From positions 1 to 5,129 of the forward strand of contig JABEUL010000106.1 of the NCBI GenBank assembly GCA_013044465.1: a DNA stretch of 5,129 nucleotides, given 5' to 3'. Shown piece after piece: positions 1 to 5,129 of the stretch (position 1 is the stretch's first letter; each line of letters begins with the position of its first letter). Under the pieces are notes generated by a model. It was not told where the DNA came from, made no database searches, and saw nothing but the letters and a program-made list of their open reading frames with translations. This DNA is from Acidimicrobiales bacterium (GTDB lineage Bacteria; Actinomycetota; Acidimicrobiia; Acidimicrobiales; JABEUL01). A program made the translations under genes and the position numbers.

Positions 1-825
1 ACATCCCATGACGTTGTGGCTTCCTTAAGACGGATTTTTGCACAACGTAGAGTTGGCCATGCAGGCACTTTGGACCCCGATGCCACAGGCGTTCTCTTGG
101 TGGGTTTTGGGAAAATGACTAGACTTCTTAGGTTTTTGTCAGCATTACCTAAAACTTATGTCGGCGAGATGGTTTTGGGTGAATCTAGAGACACCCAGGA
201 CTCCTCGGGCGAGATTGTGGCGTCATTTGACATGTCAGGCGTCACTTTGGAAGAAGTTCGACAAGGAGTCGTGGGTTTAACGGGTGAAATCTCTCAGATA
301 CCGCCGATGGTTTCAGCAGTGAAGATTAATGGAGTGCGGATGTATGAACTCGCCAGAAAGGGAATTGAGGTAGAAAGGCCACCTAGAAAGGCCACAGTTT
401 CCGATTTTATAATTGAAGATGAGATTGAGCCTTTAGTTTTCCCCTTTAGTGTCACCTGTTCTGCCGGGACCTATGTGAGAACCCTAGTAAATGATCTAGG
501 TGTCTCCCTTGGCGGAGGAGCGTATTTAAGAAATTTAAGGCGTGTATCCATTGGCCAATTTGACGTAGATAGGGCTACGAAAGTTGGTGATCTGACACTT
601 GGGCATCTCATCTCACCAGCCCAAGCACTTTCATTTTTGCCATCGGTGACTCCTTCAAAGTCGGTTTTAGACAGAGTGACCCACGGTGCTCCAGTGGCCA
701 AAGTAGAACTGGAGGCAGTGGGGGATGGACCATGGGCCGTACTTGCTGAGAGTGGAAACTTAGTGGCTATCTATGAGGCAGTAGGATTAGATAAAGCAAA
801 ACCTGCAGTCGTACTTGCAAGTTAG
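1..825 (+). CDS. truB: tRNA pseudouridine(55) synthase TruB, 5' end cut by the window edge
   Basis: TruB isomerises U55 in the T-loop of elongator tRNAs to pseudouridine in the cytoplasm. The frame is open from base 1, and its first codons read TSHDVV, which is the usual TruB N-terminal motif, so the GTG at 16 is an internal Val and not the start. About 15-20 residues are probably missing, and 274 are visible. Counting from the first visible codon, GHAGTLDP lies at 19-26 with the catalytic Asp at D25 (bases 73-75). The IPPMVSAVKINGVRMYELARKG region ends near residue 121, and CSAGTYVRTLVNDLG is at 153-167. A short C-terminal domain follows, of the kind seen in actinobacterial TruB. In the motif usually written TDTxD the first Thr is Arg (SRDTQD). 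The gene ends in TAG, 18 bp before ribF. The family call is very secure. Confidence 0.97.
   Translation, partial: TSHDVVASLRRIFAQRRVGHAGTLDPDATGVLLVGFGKMTRLLRFLSALPKTYVGEMVLGESRDTQDSSGEIVASFDMSGVTLEEVRQGVVGLTGEISQIPPMVSAVKINGVRMYELARKGIEVERPPRKATVSDFIIEDEIEPLVFPFSVTCSAGTYVRTLVNDLGVSLGGGAYLRNLRRVSIGQFDVDRATKVGDLTLGHLISPAQALSFLPSVTPSKSVLDRVTHGAPVAKVELEAVGDGPWAVLAESGNLVAIYEAVGLDKAKPAVVLAS
371..395 (+). repeat. Two direct copies of a 12-bp unit inside truB
   Basis: TAGAAAGGCCAC occurs at 371-382 and again at 384-395, giving a period of 13 bases. It encodes VERPPRKAT, which matches the usual TruB pattern at this position, so no insertion or deletion has occurred. Loss or gain of a copy would shift the frame. 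Confidence 0.75.
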
Positions 826-843
826 CGATTAATTCTTAAAGCA

Positions 844-1800
844 ATGAGCATTACATTCCTTCCTGAGGCACCTGATATGACTGCAAGCGCAGTCACTATT
901 GGCGTTTTTGACGGAGTCCACCGTGGGCATCAGGAGCTTATTTTGAATTTGGCACAAAGAGCAAAGGAGTTATCGCTGCCATCAGTTGTCTTGACATTTG
1001 ACCAGCACCCCGCAAATGTTCTTTCTCCAGATTTGGCTCCCAAAATGATTACAAGTTTGGATGACAAGATTTCATTAATTGAATCTTTAGGGGTCGACCA
1101 TGTGGTGGTAATCCCATTTTCCAAGGAGTGGTCATACCAAAGTGCCGAAGATTTTGTCAGTGAAGTACTTGTTGATAAGTTAAAAGTAAAGTTGTTGATG
1201 GTTGGCCAAGACTTCAGATTTGGGCGAGACAGAAAAGGTGACGTATCAACTTTGATTTCCATGGGGGGCGAGTTTGGCTTCTTGACAATCGGATACGACT
1301 TGGTTAAGAAAGTAACCGGAAGTGAAAATTTCGATGAAATAATCTCCTCGACTCTTATAAGGAAATTAATAACAGTCGGTGATATTGAACAGGTCAGCAT
1401 AATGCTCGGGAGATTGCCTTTCTTTAGTGGCGAGGTGGTAAAAGGCGATAGTCGAGGAGGCAGGGAACTTGGATTTCCCACCGCAAATTTAGTTTTTGAT
1501 CCCACAATTGTGATCCCTGGGAATGGCGTATATGCAACTTTTGTTGATTTGGGAGATGGTAAATTGATCCCAAGTGCTACTTCAGTTGGCACTAGACCCA
1601 CATTTTTAGAGGGCGCTGAGGTCAGTTTTGAGACATTTATCATTGATTTTGACGGTAATTTGTATGGGAAGAAAATCCAGGTTCACCTTGTCAAGAAGAT
1701 CAGAGATGACCTCAAATTCGATAATCGGGAGAGCCTCATAGCAAGAATGCACCAAGATGTTGCCGACACCCTAGATATTCTTAGTACCATAAAAATGTGA
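844..1800 (+). CDS. ribF: Bifunctional riboflavin kinase / FAD synthetase RibF
   Basis: RibF phosphorylates riboflavin to FMN and adenylylates FMN to FAD, using ATP in the cytoplasm. At 318 aa it has the normal two-domain length. The N-terminal nucleotidyltransferase domain (about 1-185) shows GVFDGVHRGHQ at 20-30 with HxGH at 26-29, DFRFG at 123-127 and SSTLIR at 168-173. The C-terminal flavokinase domain (about 190-318) shows GRELGFPTAN at 206-215, GVY at 228-230, VGTRPTF at 248-254 and ETFIIDFDGNLYG at 263-275, where E263 is the expected catalytic Glu. The more common His after that Glu (ExH) is Phe here. ATG 844 is chosen because the family normally has a strand before VTIG, although no clear ribosome binding site precedes it. 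ATG 877 is a weaker alternative. The truB-ribF order is classical, and the stop overlaps the def start by 4 bp. Confidence 0.97.
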   Translation: MSITFLPEAPDMTASAVTIGVFDGVHRGHQELILNLAQRAKELSLPSVVLTFDQHPANVLSPDLAPKMITSLDDKISLIESLGVDHVVVIPFSKEWSYQSAEDFVSEVLVDKLKVKLLMVGQDFRFGRDRKGDVSTLISMGGEFGFLTIGYDLVKKVTGSENFDEIISSTLIRKLITVGDIEQVSIMLGRLPFFSGEVVKGDSRGGRELGFPTANLVFDPTIVIPGNGVYATFVDLGDGKLIPSATSVGTRPTFLEGAEVSFETFIIDFDGNLYGKKIQVHLVKKIRDDLKFDNRESLIARMHQDVADTLDILSTIKM

Positions 1801-2342
1801 CAATTCGAGCAATTCGGACATATGGCGACCCCATTTTAAAATTGAAATCCACTGAAGTAGCCGACATCAATGGCTCGGTGGCACATCTGATTGAGGATAT
1901 GAAAGATACCCTGCGCTATAGCGAGACAGGCATTGGGCTGGCTGCAAATCAAATTGGAGCCGATAAGAGAATATTTATCTGGGACCTAGAGGGTGAAGAT
2001 GTATTTGATGTTCTCATTAATCCAGAAATTGTTGAATCTCAAGGTGAGTGGGAGTATGAAGAAGGTTGTCTTTCTGTTCCCGGTTTGCACTGGCCAATTG
2101 TTAGGCCAAGGTTGGTCCATGTAAAAGGTTTTGATCTTGACGGCAACGAAGTCTCTTATGAGGCCGACGATCTTTTTGGCCGATTAATGCAGCATGAGCT
2201 AGATCACTTAGATGGAAAATTACTTCTAGAGCACTTAGACAAGGACCAATTAAAACAAGCTAAATCGACACTGAGAGCTATGGCAATGGGAGAGCCAATC
2301 AAAGAGGAAGAAAGTACTGCCAAATCAACCAGAGGTCTCTGA
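1797..2342 (+). CDS. def: Peptide deformylase
   Basis: This metalloenzyme removes the formyl group from the N-terminal Met of new proteins at the ribosome exit. At 181 aa it is of normal size. All three family motifs are intact: GIGLAANQ at 45-52, EGCLS at 89-93 and HELDH at 133-137. The metal ligands are C91, H133 and H137, and E134 is the catalytic Glu. Motif 1 has Asn where many deformylases have Pro (GLAAPQ), a variant I associate with Actinobacteria. The N-terminus MTIRAIRTYGDPIL is typical and fixes the start at GTG 1797, which overlaps the ribF stop as GTGA. No Shine-Dalgarno sequence is visible upstream, so initiation probably depends on translational coupling to ribF. The last 17 residues form a charged tail with EEE and lack motifs. 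The next gene, fmt, performs the opposite step of the formyl-Met cycle. Confidence 0.97.
   Translation: MTIRAIRTYGDPILKLKSTEVADINGSVAHLIEDMKDTLRYSETGIGLAANQIGADKRIFIWDLEGEDVFDVLINPEIVESQGEWEYEEGCLSVPGLHWPIVRPRLVHVKGFDLDGNEVSYEADDLFGRLMQHELDHLDGKLLLEHLDKDQLKQAKSTLRAMAMGEPIKEEESTAKSTRGL
2331..2335 (+). promoter_or_regulatory. Ribosome binding site supporting the TTG start of fmt
   Basis: AGAGG sits in the last codons of def with an 8-base spacer to TTG 2344. It supports this rare start codon, since no nearby in-frame ATG or GTG precedes the conserved N-terminal strand. Confidence 0.6.
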
Positions 2343-2343
2343 T

Positions 2344-3294
2344 TTGATTCCAGATGATTTCCTGGCACGAAATATTGCCTTTCTAGGTTCCAATCAAACT
2401 TCAGCGTCAATACTTTCAGGACTAATAGAAGCCAAAGCTCCGATTGTCCAAGTGGCCACAAGGGAAAAAAAGCGTCGAGGCAGGGGGAGCCAACTTGTTC
2501 CAACCCCGGTAGAAGAAATTGCATCAGAGTCTGGATTGAAATGTGTCTACAGTCTTGATGATTTGAGTGCCGACATCGATTTTGGGATAGTTGTAGCATT
2601 TGGGAAAATCATTCCACCAAAGATTCTTAATAGAATTCCGATGGTCAATATTCATTTTTCCCAGCTTCCCAGATACAGGGGAGCCGCTCCTGTTGAGTGG
2701 GCAGTACTAAATGGCGATTCTCATACAGGAGTTTCGCTCATGGAAGTTGTAGATGAACTCGATGCAGGTGGGGTCTATGACAGTTATGAAACTGAGATCT
2801 CAAAGGACGAAAATGTAAATGAAATAATGGAAAGACTTGGCACTCTAGGACTCAAAATTCTAAAGGACCACATGGTTGATGCAGGAGAAACTTTCACTTT
2901 TTCTAATCACTCTTTAGGTGAGCCAAAGGCCCAAGTGGGGGATGCATCCTATGCGCCCAAGATCGACAAATCAGTACTTAGGCTAAATCTTAACGATGAT
3001 ATAAACCGAATTCAACGCTTAACTAGATTGGGGCGAGCTTGGCTTGAATGCGGTGGTGACAGATTGAGGATTGACAAAGCAGCCATTGGCGAGAGAAGCC
3101 TCTGTGCTTTTATGCAAGACTTTCCCATCGGGTCAGTGATGAATTTAGATAACCGCATTGCCACAAGGGTTCAAAATGGGGTGCTAGAACTTCTTGAAGT
3201 CACGCCAAGTGGAAAGAGGCAGATGGATGCCAAAACTTGGTACAGGGGAGCATCTAGAGGAGCTAAATCAAGTGAAGCCCTTATTGTTAACTAG
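2344..3294 (+). CDS. fmt: Methionyl-tRNA formyltransferase
   Basis: Fmt transfers a formyl group from 10-formyltetrahydrofolate to the Met on initiator tRNA. At 316 aa it has the usual length. The N-terminal catalytic domain (about 8-200) carries a basic loop at 42-48 (KKRRGRG), in which R47 aligns with the tRNA-contacting Arg42 of E. coli. It also carries NIHFSQLPRYRGAAP at 102-116 and ELDAGGVY at 138-145. The catalytic triad is N102, H104 and D140. The C-terminal domain begins near ASYAPKIDK (201-209) and ends with GKRQMDAKTW, both typical. Differences from the common form are LGSNQTSAS instead of the GTPEFA-like motif, and HFSQLP instead of HPSLLP. The start is TTG 2344, one base after the def stop and backed by an AGAGG site. 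A purine-pathway formyltransferase is excluded by the C-terminal domain and the def linkage. Confidence 0.95.
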   Translation: MIPDDFLARNIAFLGSNQTSASILSGLIEAKAPIVQVATREKKRRGRGSQLVPTPVEEIASESGLKCVYSLDDLSADIDFGIVVAFGKIIPPKILNRIPMVNIHFSQLPRYRGAAPVEWAVLNGDSHTGVSLMEVVDELDAGGVYDSYETEISKDENVNEIMERLGTLGLKILKDHMVDAGETFTFSNHSLGEPKAQVGDASYAPKIDKSVLRLNLNDDINRIQRLTRLGRAWLECGGDRLRIDKAAIGERSLCAFMQDFPIGSVMNLDNRIATRVQNGVLELLEVTPSGKRQMDAKTWYRGASRGAKSSEALIVN

Positions 3295-3296
3295 GA
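3293..3296 (+). promoter_or_regulatory. Ribosome binding site of rpe, overlapping the fmt stop codon
   Basis: AGGA begins inside the TAG stop of fmt and lies 7 bases before ATG 3304. Ribosomes ending fmt therefore stop on top of the site used for rpe. Confidence 0.5.
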
Positions 3297-3303
3297 TAAT
3301 TGC

Positions 3304-4014
3304 ATGATTCGAATTGCGCCTTCCCTTTTAGCCGCTGATTTTGGCTCTTTGGCTGAGCAAGTTGGTGAGATTGCCGGTGAAGCAGATCTTTTGCATCTAG
3401 ATGTAATGGACGGTCATTTTGTGCCGAATTTGACAATTGGTCCACCAGTTGTGGCATCGCTGCGAAAGCATACGGGGATGTTTTTTGACTGTCATCTCAT
3501 GGTAGAAGAGCCGCTTGAGTTTTTAGATCCATTTTTTCAAGCGGGTGCCAATTCCTGTAGCGTGCACTTAGAAGTCCCGTCTGTGGAAGAGGCCATTTAT
3601 GAGACTAAACGATTAGGGATGGAAGTTGGTCTTGCGCTTAATCCCGACACTCCCTTTGAAAAAGCGATCCCGTATATGGACAGCATCAATATGATTCTCA
3701 TTATGACTGTCTTTCCAGGTTTTGGAGGGCAGTCCTTTATGGCGGGGGTCTTGCCTAAAATAAGGCAGGCCAGGGATTTTATTACCAATAACTCACTCAA
3801 TGTATTTGTAGAAGTAGATGGTGGAATCGATCACAACACCGCACCTCAAAGTGCCCTTTTTGGCGCCGATACTTTTGTGGCAGGAACTTCAATATTTAGA
3901 AAAGATAGGCCTTGGGAGGCAGCTCGGGTGTTGAAGAACTCGATCTTGCAAGCTCTGGGTGAGGCTAGTGGAAATGACGAAATAAAGCCAGTTCCCATTA
4001 CGGGCGGGAGTTGA
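3304..4014 (+). CDS. rpe: Ribulose-phosphate 3-epimerase
   Basis: Rpe interconverts D-ribulose 5-phosphate and D-xylulose 5-phosphate in the pentose phosphate pathway. It is a single TIM barrel of 236 aa, a little longer than the typical 215-225 because of a polar tail after about residue 218. Motifs appear in order: IAPSLLAADF (4-13), HLDVMDGHFVPN (31-42), CHLM (63-66), HLE (88-90), MTVFPGFGGQSF (134-145), VDGGI (171-175) and AGTSIF (193-198). The expected metal ligands are all present: H31, D33, H64 and D172, with D33 and D172 as the acid-base pair. ATG 3304 follows an AGGA site. In many Actinobacteria rpe lies between rsmB and ribD. Here fmt is directly upstream, and a MogA-like gene separates rpe from ribD. 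Ribulose 5-phosphate is also a riboflavin precursor, so the link to ribD makes metabolic sense. Confidence 0.97.
   Translation: MIRIAPSLLAADFGSLAEQVGEIAGEADLLHLDVMDGHFVPNLTIGPPVVASLRKHTGMFFDCHLMVEEPLEFLDPFFQAGANSCSVHLEVPSVEEAIYETKRLGMEVGLALNPDTPFEKAIPYMDSINMILIMTVFPGFGGQSFMAGVLPKIRQARDFITNNSLNVFVEVDGGIDHNTAPQSALFGADTFVAGTSIFRKDRPWEAARVLKNSILQALGEASGNDEIKPVPITGGS
4006..4010 (+). promoter_or_regulatory. Ribosome binding site supporting the GTG start of the MogA-like gene
   Basis: GGGAG in the final codons of rpe lies 5 bases before GTG 4016. It supports this start, which is also where homology to the family begins (FLAKVLVVSDS). Confidence 0.6.
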
Positions 4015-4015
4015 A

Positions 4016-4486
4016 GTGTTCCTCGCAAAGGTATTAGTAGTTTCTGATAGTGCATTTGAAGGAGACCGCGAAGACCTAAGCGGACCTTTGATTACTCAGT
4101 ATTTAGAGTCAAATGGCTTTATGGTTGTGGATTTAAATGTTATACAAGATGGTGTTGAAAGTGTGGCAAGTGCGCTTCTATCCATGAGCGAGCAGTTCGA
4201 AGGATTAATAGTCACTACGGGTGGAACGGGATTTTCACAAAGAGATCAGACCCCAGAGGGGACCCTTAAAGTTATCCAAAGACAAGCTCCGGGACTGGCA
4301 GAAGCTATGCGGCAAGCGTCCCCCCTTGGCCCTCTTTCAAGGGGAATGGCAGGATGTATTGGTTCGACACTCATTATCAATGTCCCGGGCTCCAAAAAGG
4401 GCGCAATTGAATCGATTGAGGCAATTATCAATGTTTTATCCCACGCGCTGTCTCTCTTAGTTGACCCTGGAGATCCTCATCCGTGA
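4016..4486 (+). CDS. MogA/MoaB-family molybdopterin adenylyltransferase-like protein
   Basis: Members of this family bind molybdopterin and adenylylate it with ATP before molybdenum insertion. The 156-aa protein is a stand-alone MoCF-type domain. It shows VLVVSDSAFEGDREDLSGP at 6-24, TTGGTGFSQRDQTPE at 67-81, GLAEAMR at 93-99, LSRGMAG at 107-113 and TLIINVPGSKKGA at 118-130. D45 and D77 align with the two Asp residues (D49 and D82) reported as catalytic in E. coli MogA. Sequence alone does not separate MogA from MoaB, so no symbol is given. A fused MoeA or CinA is excluded by the short length and the absence of extra domains. It starts at GTG 4016, one base after the rpe stop, and overlaps ribD by GTGA. 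No other molybdenum-cofactor gene is in the window, so its local role is unclear. Confidence 0.9.
   Translation: MFLAKVLVVSDSAFEGDREDLSGPLITQYLESNGFMVVDLNVIQDGVESVASALLSMSEQFEGLIVTTGGTGFSQRDQTPEGTLKVIQRQAPGLAEAMRQASPLGPLSRGMAGCIGSTLIINVPGSKKGAIESIEAIINVLSHALSLLVDPGDPHP
4322..4344 (+). repeat. GC-rich inverted repeat inside the MogA-like gene
   Basis: CCCCTTG (4322-4328) and CAAGGGG (4338-4344) form a perfect 7-bp stem with a 9-base loop. It lies in codons for the conserved LSRG region and has no T-run after it, so it is not a terminator. Confidence 0.5.
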
Positions 4487-5124
4487 TAGATGCTCTAGGA
4501 GATCCAATGGATCTTGCAATTGCAGCAGGGTGGAAAATCAGGAGAGAAGTGTCCCCAAATCCTTGGGTGGGCGCAGTTATCGTGCCAAATGGGGAATTGC
4601 AAAACCCAAGCAATTGGCTTGTAGGTGCAACAAAATATAAGGGAGATCATGCCGAGGTTGTAGCAATAAAAAAAGCTCGGGAGAGAGCAATTGATTTAAA
4701 AGGTGCCACTATCTATGTCACTTTAGAACCTTGCTCGCACTATGGAAGTACTCCGCCGTGCACTCGGGCAATAATTGAATCTGGAATCACAAAAGTAGTC
4801 TTTGGAGTGCTAGACAGTGATCCAAGGGTGTGTGGCAATGGGATAAAAGATTTAGATGATTCCAAGATTGGAGTTAGCCAAGCCGATATGGACCATCAAA
4901 ATTTAATAAAGTTTCAACTCCGGAGCTATCTTCACCAACGGAGGTTAAAGAGACCATTTGTTGTATTGAAAATGGCAATGACGCTAGATGGATTTATTGC
5001 CACTCGCAACGGTGAAACTACCTGGATAACATCTCAAGCATCGAGGGATGATGTGCAACAAATTAGAGCTGACTCAGATGCAATTCTGGTGGTAGCAGAA
5101 ACAATACAAAAAGAAAACACATAA
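4483..5124 (+). CDS. ribD: Riboflavin biosynthesis protein RibD (deaminase plus start of reductase), apparently cut short at the window edge
   Basis: RibD deaminates the diaminopyrimidine made from GTP and then reduces its ribose side chain with NADPH. The deaminase domain (about 8-145) is complete. It has SPNPWVGAVIV at 24-34, zinc ligands H56, C84 and C93, and proton-shuttle E58 in HAE, with PCSHYGSTPPC around the cysteines. The reductase domain starts near residue 159 (PFVVLKMAMTLDGFIA, WIT at 181-183), but TAA occurs after residue 213, where a full RibD has about 350 residues. Around the stop the conserved pattern VGxGTxxxDxPxLT reads VVAETIQKENT then stop. This looks like base errors at a sequence end or a young nonsense mutation. 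GTG 4483 overlaps the preceding stop by 4 bp. ATG 4507, with AGGAG 5 bases upstream, is a serious alternative start. Confidence 0.88.
   Translation: MIDALGDPMDLAIAAGWKIRREVSPNPWVGAVIVPNGELQNPSNWLVGATKYKGDHAEVVAIKKARERAIDLKGATIYVTLEPCSHYGSTPPCTRAIIESGITKVVFGVLDSDPRVCGNGIKDLDDSKIGVSQADMDHQNLIKFQLRSYLHQRRLKRPFVVLKMAMTLDGFIATRNGETTWITSQASRDDVQQIRADSDAILVVAETIQKENT
4497..4501 (+). promoter_or_regulatory. Strong Shine-Dalgarno sequence in front of the alternative ribD start ATG 4507
   Basis: AGGAG lies 5 bases before ATG 4507, in frame and eight codons after GTG 4483. A weaker GGAG at 4469-4472 sits 10 bases before GTG 4483. The downstream start would give a RibD beginning MDLAIAAGWK, still upstream of the SPNP motif, so both starts allow an intact deaminase. 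Confidence 0.5.
4500..4514 (+). repeat. Short inverted repeat around the alternative ribD start codon
   Basis: AGATCCA (4500-4506) and TGGATCT (4508-4514) are perfect inverted arms around base 4507. As RNA, a 5-bp stem AGATC/GATCT would leave the loop CAATG, with the ATG exposed and the end of the AGGAG site in the stem. The structure is short and may be chance. Confidence 0.4.
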
Positions 5125-5129
5125 CTTCG

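Noticed and set aside
16..18. GTG as the start codon of truB
   Set aside because: The frame continues upstream to base 1 with TSHDV, part of the conserved TruB N-terminus, so the gene is cut by the window and this GTG is internal.
826..843. Promoter or terminator between truB and ribF
   Set aside because: The 18-bp gap is too short for either, and no inverted repeat or -35/-10 pair is visible there.
930..1643. Open minus-strand frame of 237 codons opposite ribF
   Set aside because: It lies fully inside a well-supported ribF, its translation is rich in Ser, Pro and Thr without recognisable motifs, and it has no supporting context. It is a codon-usage mirror of ribF.
2204..2599. Minus-strand frame across the def-fmt junction
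   Set aside because: It is antisense to two conserved genes, and the translation shows no domain and looks like a random frame.
4322..4344. Inverted repeat as a rho-independent terminator
   Set aside because: It is inside the conserved coding region and is followed by mixed sequence rather than a T-run.
4221..4460. Second plus-strand frame inside the MogA-like gene
   Set aside because: It overlaps the conserved core of the family domain in another frame, and its product is basic and motif-free.
1..5129. Mobile element, CRISPR array, defence genes, tRNA or other RNA gene
   Set aside because: Nearly every base is assigned to conserved housekeeping genes. No regular repeat array, transposase motif or tRNA-like fold was seen on either strand.

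Overview
The window is a gene-dense piece of bacterial chromosome with seven genes, all on the + strand: truB (5' end cut off) - ribF - def - fmt - rpe - a MogA/MoaB-family gene - ribD (reaching the right edge). Coding sequence fills almost the whole window. The largest gap is 18 bp (truB/ribF), the others are 9 bp, 1 bp and 1 bp, and two junctions overlap by 4 bp (GTGA). There is no room between genes for a terminator, riboswitch or promoter of normal size, so the simplest reading is one polycistronic transcript entering from the left.

Organism: base composition is moderate (low to mid 40s percent GC by eye). Several protein signatures resemble Actinobacteria of the Acidimicrobiia type, as far as I can recall them: Fmt with a KKRRGRG substrate loop, IHFSQLPRYRGAAP and DAGGVY; Def with GLAANQ rather than GLAAPQ; and the adjacency of def-fmt with rpe-ribD. 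A fairly AT-rich, compact Acidimicrobiia-like lineage, such as an aquatic one, would fit. This is inference, not a database result.

Layout: bases 1-825 encode the tRNA pseudouridine-55 synthase TruB. Bases 844-1800 encode the bifunctional riboflavin kinase/FAD synthetase RibF. Bases 1797-2342 and 2344-3294 encode the formyl-Met pair, peptide deformylase and Met-tRNA formyltransferase. Bases 3304-4014 encode ribulose-phosphate 3-epimerase. Bases 4016-4486 encode a molybdopterin adenylyltransferase-like protein. Bases 4483-5124 encode the deaminase domain and the start of the reductase domain of RibD, where the frame meets a stop 5 bases before the window ends.

Functionally the set combines translation (tRNA modification, formylation and deformylation of initiator Met) with cofactor supply (riboflavin to FMN/FAD, molybdopterin). 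Rpe interconverts ribulose 5-phosphate, a riboflavin precursor, with xylulose 5-phosphate. These are core housekeeping genes and I see no defence system, mobile element, CRISPR array or new multi-gene system. The points most worth a second look are the anomalous end of ribD, the MogA-like gene between rpe and ribD, the absence of rsmB between fmt and rpe, and the competing start signals of ribD.
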